DNA of 62,039 nucleotides from an uncultured Porphyromonadaceae bacterium. Its GTDB lineage: Bacteria > Bacteroidota > Bacteroidia > Bacteroidales > Muribaculaceae. The notes beneath the pieces were generated by a model that was given only the letters and a program-made list of their open reading frames with translations, was not told where the DNA came from and made no database searches. The stretch is from NCBI GenBank assembly GCA_947643665.1, contig CANRWW010000015.1, positions 1 through 62,039 on the forward strand, in the 5' to 3' direction. Positions 1 through 8,203 of the stretch are shown piece by piece (position 1 is the first letter of the stretch; every line of letters begins with the position of its first letter). The translations under genes and the position numbers were made by a program.

Positions 1-1
1 C

Positions 2-76
2 CCATCCAACAATACGTTATATGGTTACAATCTGGAGGAGGACGGCCTATATAAATTGAACGTTGGCTCCCATTAG
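2..76 (+). CDS. 3' end of an unidentified protein (partial)
   Basis: The reading frame starting at base 2 is open for 24 codons and ends at TAG (74-76). The residues (for example LYGYNLEEDGLYKLNVG) read like normal protein, while the other frames hit stops or give poor composition. The gene starts outside the window. The family cannot be named from 24 residues. It lies just upstream of the first peptide/propeller cassette, so it could be another envelope protein, but that is inference. Confidence 0.4.
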   Translation, partial: PSNNTLYGYNLEEDGLYKLNVGSH

Positions 77-165
77 ACCAGGACATCCCAACTCCGGAAT
101 AGGTTTTCTTAGAGGGTGTTTAATAATATCTGTTAATTAGGGGGTGTTCTGAATTTTTTGAAAAA

Positions 166-194
166 TTGTTAATGTAAAAAAATATATACCTTTG
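166..194 (+). promoter_or_regulatory. Bacteroidetes-type promoter of cassette 1
   Basis: TTG at 166-168 and TACCTTTG at 187-194 match the -33/-7 consensus of the Bacteroidetes primary sigma factor with normal spacing. The element lies 63 bases before the peptide start codon at 257. Confidence 0.7.
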
Positions 195-256
195 CAATTG
201 GAGAAGATATCACAAATTTTATATAAGCAGCTAATTTACATTAAAATATAGATAGA

Positions 257-631
257 ATGAAATTGATAGTGATAAAAAATGTTCTTTTGTGCACTACATT
301 TTTAACAGTCTTGTTTGTGGGTATAAATCTTCAACACGTTGATAACGAGTATTCGCCTGCAGTCATGGCAAATGTAGATGCCTTATCGACTCCTGAGGGA
401 GAAGATGGGGGGGTAGAAACTTTTTATAATCGTCACGAAGGTTTTTGTGATTTCTATGTCAAAGCTAATGCCACTGTTACTATATTAGGATTGGGAGTTT
501 TTCAAGCAGATGCTAATGGATTAGTGAGAGTCTCGGGACAATTAGCGTGTAGTAGTGGAGGGGTTTTTACTTGCCGACCAATAGAGTGTTACGATATTTA
601 TCAATTGTTATCTGTTTCAGAGAGGGATTAA
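257..631 (+). CDS. NVEALA-like secreted cysteine peptide, cassette 1
   Basis: The 124-residue product begins with a basic N-terminus and a hydrophobic stretch (about residues 8-26). It then has the block VMANVDALSTPEGE, which resembles the NVEALA motif (Pfam NVEALA family) that marks small Bacteroidetes exported proteins. The mature part has four cysteines in the pattern C-x33-C-x7-C-x4-C, the last three in ACSSGGVFTCRPIEC. The same spacing occurs in the cassette 2 peptide, so it is conserved rather than accidental. No enzyme motif is visible. The stop (629-631) lies two bases before the ATG of the propeller lipoprotein, so the two are probably co-translated. The role is unknown; export and disulphide formation in the envelope is inferred from the leader and cysteines. 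Confidence 0.8.
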   Translation: MKLIVIKNVLLCTTFLTVLFVGINLQHVDNEYSPAVMANVDALSTPEGEDGGVETFYNRHEGFCDFYVKANATVTILGLGVFQADANGLVRVSGQLACSSGGVFTCRPIECYDIYQLLSVSERD

Positions 632-633
632 AG

Positions 634-1773
634 ATGAGTTCTTATGTAAAGAAATTTGTTTACTTCTTTTTGATATTGCTTACTGGTTGTTCAGCTTCGG
701 AAAGCAATAGCGGTGAGAATGTAATCAGTGTAAAGGTTGATGAATTTTCTCCGGTCAAAGACTTCTTTGACGGCTATAAATTTGTGGTATTGGAAACTAC
801 AGATGAAAGCTTAGTCTCAAATGAATCAATATTCAGAACAAGTGACAGGTACATAATCTCATACTCTCCGAACAGTGGGTTCGTTATTTTCGATAATGAG
901 GGAAAGTATCTGAACTCATTTAATCATACCGGCGAAGGTCCCGATGAATATGTGGGATTAACGGATTTTTATATAAAAAATGAAACGATATATGCCGTTG
1001 CTGGATTCTTTAAAAAAATTTTGGAATATGGAGTCATTGATGGTGAGTGTCTGGCGGTTCATCCTATTGATGGAGAATATGTCTATGCATCGCCTCTTGC
1101 CGATGAGACTATAGTTTTAGGAGCGGCATATAATAGTTCCACATTATATAATTTCGCGATCTTCGACCTGAGTTCAGACACTACCCTAAAGGTGTTTGCG
1201 CCATACAACAACCGGGCATCCTTAATCTTAGGTAATTTTAATTCTTTTGTTGGAGCAAACACCTCAGATGGAACAGTGTACGGGGTATTACCTTATAATG
1301 ATAACTTGTATGCCATCACCTCTGATACATGTGAGGTTTGCGAGACTTATGCCTTTAATACATCCTATAAACTACCTGATATTTCGCCGGAGGATTTACA
1401 GGTATATGAAACCTGGGAGAAAGTGCGATTTGAAAGAATGGTTCAGAGGCTTCTCAGTTTTTATAAAATGCCTTCAGGCGTATGTTACCAGGCATTCGAA
1501 ATAATGTCTGAATATGGTCTTATTCCAATGATTTGCAGGTATGATTCAGATAAGAAAGGGGCAGAAACACTTAGGATGAATGCCGAACTTTTCGATGAGT
1601 TTCCATTCTTATACGGATCTCCGTTTGAATTTCGGAACGAATATTGCATTACGGCGATTAATGCAGAATTTGCCTTGAATACAGCGAGCAAATTCGGTCT
1701 GGATATATTTTCCGGTTATGATTTGACCGAGGAGTCAAACCCTGTGATATTTTATCATCATTTCAAGGATTAA
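634..1773 (+). CDS. 6-bladed beta-propeller lipoprotein, cassette 1
   Basis: The 379-residue product has a lipoprotein signal with lipobox LLTGC. The start at 634 was chosen because it gives a clean signal peptide directly after the peptide stop; the frame is also open upstream to a TTG at 571, inside the peptide gene. The body matches the Bacteroidetes 6-bladed beta-propeller family (Pfam DUF5128-type): the signature GEGPDEY followed by the LTDFY strand, repeated aromatic beta strands, and the conserved C-terminus EESNPVIFYHH. Proteins of this family are surface or periplasmic lipoproteins of unknown ligand. Its place between an exported peptide and a thioredoxin-like lipoprotein suggests it binds or handles the peptide, which is inference. 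It is the paralogue of the genes at 2995-4128 and 6149-7294. Confidence 0.8.
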   Translation: MSSYVKKFVYFFLILLTGCSASESNSGENVISVKVDEFSPVKDFFDGYKFVVLETTDESLVSNESIFRTSDRYIISYSPNSGFVIFDNEGKYLNSFNHTGEGPDEYVGLTDFYIKNETIYAVAGFFKKILEYGVIDGECLAVHPIDGEYVYASPLADETIVLGAAYNSSTLYNFAIFDLSSDTTLKVFAPYNNRASLILGNFNSFVGANTSDGTVYGVLPYNDNLYAITSDTCEVCETYAFNTSYKLPDISPEDLQVYETWEKVRFERMVQRLLSFYKMPSGVCYQAFEIMSEYGLIPMICRYDSDKKGAETLRMNAELFDEFPFLYGSPFEFRNEYCITAINAEFALNTASKFGLDIFSGYDLTEESNPVIFYHHFKD

Positions 1774-1824
1774 GGATATGTCTAATCTGAGTAGCAGTTT
1801 TTTAGTATTCATAATCTTTTTGAT

Positions 1825-2389
1825 ATGAAAAACATTTTCATTGCATTACTGATTTGTTCTCATCTGTTTACATTTGTTTCATGTGCGTGGCTTGAGAATA
1901 AGAACGAAGAGCGGCGCCAAAGATCCGAGGCTGAATCAATAGTCAATTCATGGTTAGGGAAAGTCATATCAATAGACACAACTGTCGGATTTATTACAGA
2001 AAAGGGTGATTCCATAGATGCTGACATGCCGGATGCAGATTTTAGGTTGATACGATATTGGCGGGGATGATTGCACGTCGTGTCGCATGCATCTACACAA
2101 GTATAACGAAGCGCTAAGAACCTTGTCAGACAGTGCTGGAACCGAGGTAGATTTCCTTTGTATAGTTTGCCCCAACAATTTAGATGAATTGAGGCGTATT
2201 AAAAAAACTGAAAATCGCAGTAACCTAAAGATTTTAGTAGACACTCGCGACAGCCTCAACCGGTTGAACAGCCTCCCTGAGGTTGATGGCTTACGGACAT
2301 TTCTTGTCGACCGCAACAATCAAGTTCTCGGAGTCGGCGATCCGGCGGTCAATCCTCAGATAATGCGGCTCTACACCTCCATCCGATAA
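1825..2389 (+). pseudogene. broken thioredoxin-like/DUF1573 lipoprotein, cassette 1
   Basis: Residues 1-81 match the N-terminus of the intact copy at 4175-5089 (signal with lipobox FVSC, then the blocks VNSWLGK and VGFITEKGDS), but the frame ends at TGA 2068-2070. Directly after, in another frame, the match resumes with DCTSCRMHLHKYNEALRTLS and runs to MRLYTSI, where TAA (2387-2389) stops it. Comparison with copy 2 shows that two bases are missing near 2056: adding two restores Y-V-G-G-D-D-C. The C-terminal DUF1573 domain (about 100 residues in copies 2 and 3) is absent. The CxxC motif survives only in the shifted frame. The gene is therefore both frameshifted and truncated. Confidence 0.85.
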
Positions 2390-2406
2390 ACCGAAGATAT
2401 ATGGTT

Positions 2407-2460
2407 GTGACAATCGTCATAACCTGCACGGCGTCATATCCGTTGCAGTTCACGAAGTTT
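2407..2460 (+). pseudogene. remnant of an O-antigen-ligase-like gene
   Basis: Read in frame from 2407 this short stretch gives TCTASYPLQFTKF, against TCIASYPLQFVEF in the ligase-like gene of cassette 3 (9014-9054). Over the first 30 aligned bases (from 2422 and 9014) 25 are identical, mostly with third-position differences. It sits just downstream of the truncated cassette 1 Trx-DUF1573 gene. This suggests one deletion removed the DUF1573 domain and most of a ligase gene that once followed it, as still seen in cassette 3. Confidence 0.6.
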
Positions 2461-2526
2461 TGCACTTCAGTTTGGAATCTTCAAACCTACGCAAACTATT
2501 TTTTTGAATAATCTCCACTCTTAAAT

Positions 2527-2557
2527 TTTGTAAATAAAGATTATATACTTACCTTTA
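2527..2557 (+). promoter_or_regulatory. promoter of cassette 2
   Basis: TTTG at 2527-2530 and TACCTTTA at 2550-2557. The surrounding bases closely resemble the cassette 3 promoter at 5282-5313: both have TTAAATTTTGT, then GATTATAT, then CTTA before the -7 box. This supports common descent of the whole cassette including its promoter. Confidence 0.65.
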
Positions 2558-2623
2558 CAACAATTAATCAGGATCACTAAATTATATAGATGATCGGAGA
2601 TATTCTTAACAACCTTAAATCAA

Positions 2624-2998
2624 ATGAAAAAGTCTTTCTTCTTAACTGTGGCTGTGTCCCTTGGTGTCATCGGCTATCTATGCTACGAGCTACAATCTCC
2701 CAAATCAGAACCATTAAATCCTGCCGTTTTAGCAAATATTAATGCTCTTACGGAAGCAGAGGGATAAGATGGTGGAGGGTTGGACTGTTCTTACGACAGA
2801 GAGACAAACGAGTGCTACATTTATGTAGGTATAAAAGGAAGCGTAGAATTGTTTGGATTCGGAGTACTGTATGCAGGTGCAGACGGGTATGTTAGAGTAA
2901 AAGCTGAAGTTATATGTAAATCAGGAGGGAACAGCACTTGTACACCTTTCGAATGCTTTCAATTATATTCTCTAATAAAAGATTCTGAGAGATCATGA
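2624..2998 (+). pseudogene. NVEALA-like secreted cysteine peptide, cassette 2, with in-frame stop
   Basis: From ATG 2624 the frame encodes a signal segment (MKKSFFLTVAVSLGVIGYL) and the block VLANINALTEAEG. It then meets TAA at 2765-2767, exactly where cassette 1 has GAA in the sequence E-G-E-D-G-G. After the stop the same frame continues D-G-G-G and the conserved cysteine domain to TGA 2996-2998 (C-x33-C-x7-C-x4-C, including ICKSGGNSTCTPFEC). One G-to-T change would explain the break. Re-initiation at TTG 2780 would give a 72-residue leaderless product. Stop and propeller start overlap as ATGA, so the downstream gene normally depends on translation through this one. An upstream reading error cannot be excluded. 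Confidence 0.8.
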
Positions 2999-4128
2999 AA
3001 TTCATTTCATTTCAGGCAATTGCGAGTTGCTTAATTCTTTGCGCAGCTTGTAGTAATATTGATTCTTCCCGTGGGAGAATCAATATAGATGTCGAAACAT
3101 TTTCTCCAGTCACAGACTTCTTTGACGAGGTCAGGTATGTAATATTGGAGACAAACGACAGCTCAATTATCGGAGAACGAGTTAAGTTTCGACTTGCCTC
3201 AGACTATAACAGAATTGTCGCCTTCTCAGATCAAACGGGTTTTACCGTGTTCGATGGTAATGGGAAATGGATCAATACTTTCGATCATCAGGGGGAGGGT
3301 CCCGAAGAATACATAGGTATCACAGACTTTTACCTCTTTAAAGAGGAATTGTATGCGGTATCATGTTATCAAAGTAAGATTTTAGTTTACTCAATTGATA
3401 CCGGAGAATGTAACCGCGTCATAAATATGGCTGATAATTATAGCGATGCAACATGGCTAAACGACAACTATATAGCTCTATGTTCAGCCTACAACAATAC
3501 GTCGCTTTATAATCTTGCAATACTCAATGCTTCCGAAGGTAAAATAGAAAAACTGTTTTTGCCATATAAATTCTTCGACTCCTCTACAGACAGCAACTAT
3601 AACGCTTTTGTCGGACGAGATGTGGAAGGTGTCTATGTAACACTTCCGTATAATACCGATTTGTATTATCTTACATCCGATACTTGTGTAGTCGCAGAGA
3701 CATATTGTTTCAACTCTCCCGACAAACTTCCGGAGGTTAAAATGGAGGATGTGAATAAGCGTGAAATGGAAGAACCCACCCGTACAACCCGGAGCGTAAA
3801 TTGGTTGGGATACTTCTGTAAGCCATCCGCTGACATGTGCTATCAGGCGTTTGAACTGCTGACAGATTATGGCAATAGGACATATATCAGCAAATACAAC
3901 CCTATTTCAGGCGACAGCAGAACTTTTTGCATAGACACGACTGATGAATTTCCTTATCTCATATGGAAGCCTGTGCTGATGAACGATGACTATTACATCT
4001 CTGCTCCAAAAGCAGAATTTATATTGAGTTACGAGAATATATCCGGGAGAACTACATTTACAGACGCTGGTCTTACACATGATTCAAATCCCGTGATATT
4101 CTTTTACCACCTCAACCATTCGTGGTGA
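2995..4128 (+). CDS. 6-bladed beta-propeller lipoprotein, cassette 2
   Basis: The 377-residue product has lipobox LCAAC near residue 19 and the family signature GEGPEEYIGITDFYL. It shares blocks with the cassette 1 propeller throughout: FSPVTDFFDE, LETNDSS, YNNTSLYNLAI, LPYNTDLY, MCYQAFELL and the C-terminal SNPVIFFYHL. The start overlaps the peptide stop by ATGA, implying translational coupling. The peptide gene in front carries a nonsense codon, so expression of this propeller may be lowered. Function is unknown; it is expected to be a lipid-anchored envelope protein. Confidence 0.8.
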   Translation: MKFISFQAIASCLILCAACSNIDSSRGRINIDVETFSPVTDFFDEVRYVILETNDSSIIGERVKFRLASDYNRIVAFSDQTGFTVFDGNGKWINTFDHQGEGPEEYIGITDFYLFKEELYAVSCYQSKILVYSIDTGECNRVINMADNYSDATWLNDNYIALCSAYNNTSLYNLAILNASEGKIEKLFLPYKFFDSSTDSNYNAFVGRDVEGVYVTLPYNTDLYYLTSDTCVVAETYCFNSPDKLPEVKMEDVNKREMEEPTRTTRSVNWLGYFCKPSADMCYQAFELLTDYGNRTYISKYNPISGDSRTFCIDTTDEFPYLIWKPVLMNDDYYISAPKAEFILSYENISGRTTFTDAGLTHDSNPVIFFYHLNHSW

Positions 4129-4174
4129 TTAAATAATCACATTTTCAGAAACAACGTTTCCGGATTCTATATCA

Positions 4175-5089
4175 ATGAAAAATAGTTATATCGCGATAGT
4201 TATCTACTTGATTTTCTGCTCTTTTATTTCATGCGGAGGGATTGATACAAAGTTTAAGGTCGGTCATGACAACGCGGATGTGGAAGCTGTTGTTAACTCA
4301 TGGTTTGGAAAAGTTATAACTATTGACCCTACCGTTGGCTTTATAACTACAAGAGGAGATTCTACAGATATTGAATTGCCGGATGCAGAATATAAATTGA
4401 TCAGATATGTTGATGGAGGTGGTTGCACATCATGTCGCTTGCATTTACATAAGTATAACGATGCATTGAGAACATTGTCAGATAGCGCTGGAGAAGAGGT
4501 GGGACTTCTTTGTATAGTTTGTCCAAAAAAATTTGGTGAGTTAAAGCGTATTCTAAAAATTGAAAATCGTGGCAATCTTCCGGTTCTGGTTGACATGAAC
4601 GACAGTCTCAACCGTCTGAACGGCTTCCCTGAAGCTGACGGGCTGCGCACGTTTCTTGTTGACCGCGACAACCATGTGCTCGGAGTGGGCGATCCGGCGG
4701 TAAATCCTCAGGTAATGCGGCTGTATACCTCTATTCTCACCAGCGATTCCGTGAGATTGCAACGTCGGCGTATGCCGAAAACTTCTCTCGTGATGTATCC
4801 TGCGAAAATGAATATCGGGCGTATAGTTGCGGGCGATTCCGCGGTGGGAGAATTTCATCTGGGCAATTACGGCAATGAGCCTTTCGTGCTCGACGCGCTG
4901 TTACCGTCGTGCGAGTGTGTCACGGCAGTTCTCTCCTCCGATACCATCGCTCCCCATAGCGAGGCCATTCTGCGTGTTGTATTCCGAGAGGATGAACCGA
5001 TCGGGAGTTTTGAGCGCACTGTAGAGGTCGTAGGCAACATCGACCCAGACTTTGCCCTCACCATCACCGGCACAGTCGTCGAAAAGTAG
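4175..5089 (+). CDS. thioredoxin-like/DUF1573 lipoprotein, cassette 2
   Basis: The 304-residue lipoprotein has lipobox FISC near residue 20, then a thioredoxin-like region with GGGCTSCR (CxxC at residues 84 and 87) and a strand-helix pattern through LLCIVCP and VGDPAVNPQV. It ends with a DUF1573 domain (about residues 205-300; blocks GNYGNEPFVL, LPSCECVTAV, FEREDEP-like and ITGTVVEK). DUF1573 is an immunoglobulin-like fold common in Bacteroidetes envelope proteins. A periplasmic disulphide role on the cysteine peptides is plausible from context, not shown. Base composition changes inside the gene: the first 400 bases are AT-rich, the rest clearly GC-richer. This fits a recombination junction near 4600. 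Confidence 0.8.
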   Translation: MKNSYIAIVIYLIFCSFISCGGIDTKFKVGHDNADVEAVVNSWFGKVITIDPTVGFITTRGDSTDIELPDAEYKLIRYVDGGGCTSCRLHLHKYNDALRTLSDSAGEEVGLLCIVCPKKFGELKRILKIENRGNLPVLVDMNDSLNRLNGFPEADGLRTFLVDRDNHVLGVGDPAVNPQVMRLYTSILTSDSVRLQRRRMPKTSLVMYPAKMNIGRIVAGDSAVGEFHLGNYGNEPFVLDALLPSCECVTAVLSSDTIAPHSEAILRVVFREDEPIGSFERTVEVVGNIDPDFALTITGTVVEK

Positions 5090-5281
5090 AAGATGCCACA
5101 AATGACGCCGAACTCCCCTGCAAGAAGCGTGGGAAACTTTCGGTGCATCTTTTCGCTCGAATAGTATGACGACTATTGTCTGCCATTTTACAGAAATATC
5201 CGTGTGCTTTTTGAATTAAAATCTCATAAACAACCCAATAAACGAATGAACCCGAGTCTTTTTTGATTTTTTACTATTAAA

Positions 5282-5313
5282 TTTTGTGAATCTGGATTAT
5301 ATGCTTATCTTTG
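5282..5313 (+). promoter_or_regulatory. promoter of cassette 3
   Basis: TTTTG at 5282-5286 and TATCTTTG at 5306-5313, with the shared core ATTTTGTGAAT and GATTATAT seen also upstream of cassette 2. The preceding 190 bases (5090-5281) show no gene. Confidence 0.7.
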
Positions 5314-5374
5314 CAGCGTATACTTAATCTAAGTATTGAAATATTAGTCAAAATTAGCAAACATTAGTTATGTT

Positions 5375-5767
5375 TTGGGAGATAAAGTTAGGGTAATTAG
5401 CTGCTTGTTGGTAGTAATTACTCTTATTGGAGTAGGTACATATTATCAAATACCGGTTAGTTCAACAGAAGACCTTCGATTGAAAAATATTCTTGCCGTA
5501 TCTGAATTAGAGGATGGTGAAAAAGGTTCTGATATTTTGGCTAAAGAAAAAATTGTCACTACAAAAGTGCTTGATGTGGATATTTATTTAGAACTCCAAC
5601 CAGATAACTCCTATAAAGAGGTTGTAAAGGGATATCATATACTTCAAGTAACATCATGTGAAGGAGAAGGATTGGTGAAATGTTATCCTGATATGGATTA
5701 TGATTATTGGCCTGTGGAGGGTTCGAGCTCAGATTTTAATGGGTTCGCAGGTAAAAAACGGAAATAA
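5375..5767 (+). CDS. NVEALA-like peptide 3a, start codon doubtful
   Basis: The frame encodes a signal-like segment (VRVISCLLVVITLIGVG), then LKNILAVSELEDGE, an NVEALA-like block, and near the end SCEGEGLVKCYP. This last block shares the C-x7-C motif with a GG/GEG centre seen in the other peptides. The only start in frame is TTG 5375. An ATG at 5370 lies in another frame and is followed by a run of four T; five T would join that ATG to this frame and give a normal leader. It is therefore either a TTG start or a one-base loss. The gene precedes a second peptide gene and the cassette 3 propeller. Confidence 0.6.
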   Translation: MGDKVRVISCLLVVITLIGVGTYYQIPVSSTEDLRLKNILAVSELEDGEKGSDILAKEKIVTTKVLDVDIYLELQPDNSYKEVVKGYHILQVTSCEGEGLVKCYPDMDYDYWPVEGSSSDFNGFAGKKRK

Positions 5768-5806
5768 ATATAAATTTAGGATTTCATTTAAATATTAGAT
5801 GATGTT

Positions 5807-6136
5807 ATGAACAAGATCATCAAGTCTTCTCTCGCTGTAATAATTTTGGTTTTTGTTTCTTTTTGGGGAATGTATTGCCATTCCGATATTATAGAGAAAA
5901 AATATAGAGATCAATATACTCTTGCGAATATGGAATCCCTGTCAGAAATAGAAAATATTGAAACTGGCATAGGCTTTAACGTTTCAGAGGTGACGGCTCA
6001 TACAGAACCGTATTTTTCAAATAATGGTAACGGAACAATTAGCATATACAATAAAACCACATATGAATGCAAAGGTGAAGGGCCAATAAACTGTCCCATG
6101 TATCCTAAATATGAATTTGTTGAAATGTTTCCATAA
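5807..6136 (+). CDS. NVEALA-like peptide 3b
   Basis: The 109-residue product has a hydrophobic N-terminal segment (about residues 6-24), then YTLANMESLSEIEN, a good NVEALA-type block, and a short mature region with ECKGEGPINC, the C-x7-C motif with central GEG also present in peptide 3a. It ends 12 bases before the propeller start at 6149. Cassette 3 thus carries two peptides where cassettes 1 and 2 carry one. Their bodies differ from the cassette 1 and 2 peptides except for leader and the C-x7-C motif, so the mature peptide is the variable part of the system. Confidence 0.75.
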   Translation: MNKIIKSSLAVIILVFVSFWGMYCHSDIIEKKYRDQYTLANMESLSEIENIETGIGFNVSEVTAHTEPYFSNNGNGTISIYNKTTYECKGEGPINCPMYPKYEFVEMFP

Positions 6137-6148
6137 AATTCTCTATGT

Positions 6149-7294
6149 ATGCGTAAAATTCAGCTTTTCTTATTCATAGTTTTTTGTTCGATTATTTCCG
6201 GTTGCTCATATAAACCTTCAGTTTCAGATGATGTAGTTCCCGGTGCAAAAATTAAACTTGTTTTTCAGGAAGGTGACCAGTCTCTTGTATTTGATTCCAT
6301 AGCGACCAGATGCGGACACTTTGTTCCAGAAACAACAGAAAACGCACTTTTAGGAAGTATACACAGAGTAGTGAAATGCGATTCGTTATATTTTATATTT
6401 GATGACCTGAAACAGGTTATGGCGTTTACTGAGACAGGTAAACACCGGTTCACAATACATAATATTGGTGAAGGTCCGGGTGAATATATAACTTTATGGG
6501 ATATCGCGATTGATTATACCCGTAAAAAATTGGTTCTGTTAGTTGATCAAAAGATATTGTACTATAATCTTGATGGTACATTTACCGGTCATGAAACGAC
6601 ACTGCCAGATTATGCCCATGAGATTATTGTCTCAGGACAAACGGAATTCCTTACCCTTAGCACATATACCAACAATGAGCTAAGTAAGAACTCAATCCGT
6701 ACGATAAATCAGAACGATGGAACTTCTTTTGATTACATGAAACCATTGCACGAATATGCACCATCCTGCTTCTTTTTAGGAAGCAATCTTACTTCTTCGG
6801 TGGATGGAACAGTATATTTCACCCGTAAATTCGATTCAAATATATATACCTTGCATGAAGATTCATATTCTATTGAATATCAGATTGATTGGGGAGAATG
6901 GGAATTTATTCCTAAAGAAGATGTGCAATATGAATGCAGCGATATTTTTAAAGAAGGTCTGATGGATAAGAAAGTATATGCTGTATATGATTTTCAAAGA
7001 GGTGATTCAATTATAACATTCAGAACCAATTACCCCGGTTTTTATTACGGGTCACTGAATACAAGGAGTATCTACTATATATTGCAGCCAATCGATGGGG
7101 AGTTCAATCTCCCGCTTGTAAATGCAATGCCGGTAGGTGGAACCGACGGTATGATAATGTTTGATTTGAGCCAATTCTATCTAGAAAAGCAACTTGAGTC
7201 TATTCCAACGTATGGCAACGAGAAGTTTCGGGAAGTATTTGACAGTATGTCGAAGGATTCCAATCCGCTGCTGATTTTCTATAAACTCAAATGA
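6149..7294 (+). CDS. 6-bladed beta-propeller lipoprotein, cassette 3
   Basis: The 381-residue product has lipobox IISGC near residue 19 and the family signature IGEGPGEYITLWDI. The repeated strands (YFIFDDLKQVMAF, LLVDQKILYYNLDG) and the conserved C-terminal block KDSNPLLIFYKLK place it in the Bacteroidetes 6-bladed beta-propeller family. It is more diverged from the other two propellers than they are from each other, matching the different peptides before it. This suggests peptide and propeller co-vary. The stop overlaps the next start by four bases (7291-7294). Confidence 0.8.
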   Translation: MRKIQLFLFIVFCSIISGCSYKPSVSDDVVPGAKIKLVFQEGDQSLVFDSIATRCGHFVPETTENALLGSIHRVVKCDSLYFIFDDLKQVMAFTETGKHRFTIHNIGEGPGEYITLWDIAIDYTRKKLVLLVDQKILYYNLDGTFTGHETTLPDYAHEIIVSGQTEFLTLSTYTNNELSKNSIRTINQNDGTSFDYMKPLHEYAPSCFFLGSNLTSSVDGTVYFTRKFDSNIYTLHEDSYSIEYQIDWGEWEFIPKEDVQYECSDIFKEGLMDKKVYAVYDFQRGDSIITFRTNYPGFYYGSLNTRSIYYILQPIDGEFNLPLVNAMPVGGTDGMIMFDLSQFYLEKQLESIPTYGNEKFREVFDSMSKDSNPLLIFYKLK

Positions 7295-8190
7295 CCCGAT
7301 ATCTGTCCGTCATATATATTATTCTGATAATTTTGTCAGGAATACTTACCTGCGGGTGTGACAGACAGCCTCATTCTGATGTCGAGGCTGTTGTTGATCG
7401 GTGGATCGGTAAAACTATAAAATTTCCGGGGGATTCTATCGGAGCATTTGTCGTAGGGCGTGACACAGTGGCGTCTCCGGTTTTCGATGCCCGTTTTACA
7501 GTTGTCAGATATGTGGATTCCGTTGGTTGCACATCATGTAAATTACGGCTTCCGGAATACCGTTCGCTAATAGAGCGGTTCAATATGCTCAGCAGTAACA
7601 GGGTTGACTATTTGTTGGTAGTCACCCCATGTGATATAAGGGAATTTCGTGAGATATTAAAGCGAGATAATGTAAAATATCCAGTTTTGCTTGACGAAGA
7701 CGCATCGTTCAAGAAGTTGAATGAGCTGGAGGATAGTGATGTATTCCATATGATGCTATTGGATAAGGATCGTAAGGTATTGGCAATCGGCAATCCCGCT
7801 ATTAGTCCGAAGGTAATGAAGCTGTATGTCGATTTACTCACTGAAAATGCAGTGTCCGGAGGCAATTATATCAAAATAACGACTATAAACTCAGAAGTCA
7901 GAAACCATGATTTTGGTGATGTCTGTGTTGGCACAGTGGCTCATCATCGCTTTCATATCACTAATACTGGCAACGAATACTTTTTTGCAGACACAGTAGT
8001 TTCTTCATGCGACTGCACACGCGCTATGATTCATCCCAGAAATATAGCTCCCGGTGAAATTGCTGAAGTAACCGTCGCGTTTCATGCTGATGAACCGACA
8101 GGTTTCTTTGAACGCGAGGTGGACGTATTTGGAAATATTCCATCCGGTAAATTCACCCTCACCCTCACCGGCACAGTCGTCGGGAAATAG
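7291..8190 (+). CDS. thioredoxin-like/DUF1573 lipoprotein, cassette 3
   Basis: The 299-residue product has a lipoprotein signal ending ILTCGC and a thioredoxin-like region with VGCTSCKL (CxxC at residues 80 and 83) followed by LLVVTP and AIGNPAISPKV. A C-terminal DUF1573 domain (about 200-299) contains SSCDCT and ends LTGTVVGK. The last bases of the gene, 8167-8182, are identical to 5066-5081 of the cassette 2 copy and both are followed by TAGAAGAT. The 5' halves are much more different. It is translationally coupled to the propeller gene and followed after 13 bases by the ligase-like gene. Confidence 0.8.
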   Translation: MTRYLSVIYIILIILSGILTCGCDRQPHSDVEAVVDRWIGKTIKFPGDSIGAFVVGRDTVASPVFDARFTVVRYVDSVGCTSCKLRLPEYRSLIERFNMLSSNRVDYLLVVTPCDIREFREILKRDNVKYPVLLDEDASFKKLNELEDSDVFHMMLLDKDRKVLAIGNPAISPKVMKLYVDLLTENAVSGGNYIKITTINSEVRNHDFGDVCVGTVAHHRFHITNTGNEYFFADTVVSSCDCTRAMIHPRNIAPGEIAEVTVAFHADEPTGFFEREVDVFGNIPSGKFTLTLTGTVVGK

Positions 8191-8203
8191 AAGATAGATT
8201 TTA

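Noticed and set aside
1485-1691. 68-codon minus-strand open frame and similar short frames in the propeller genes
   Set aside because: Antisense shadows; the plus-strand propeller frames are conserved across three paralogues.
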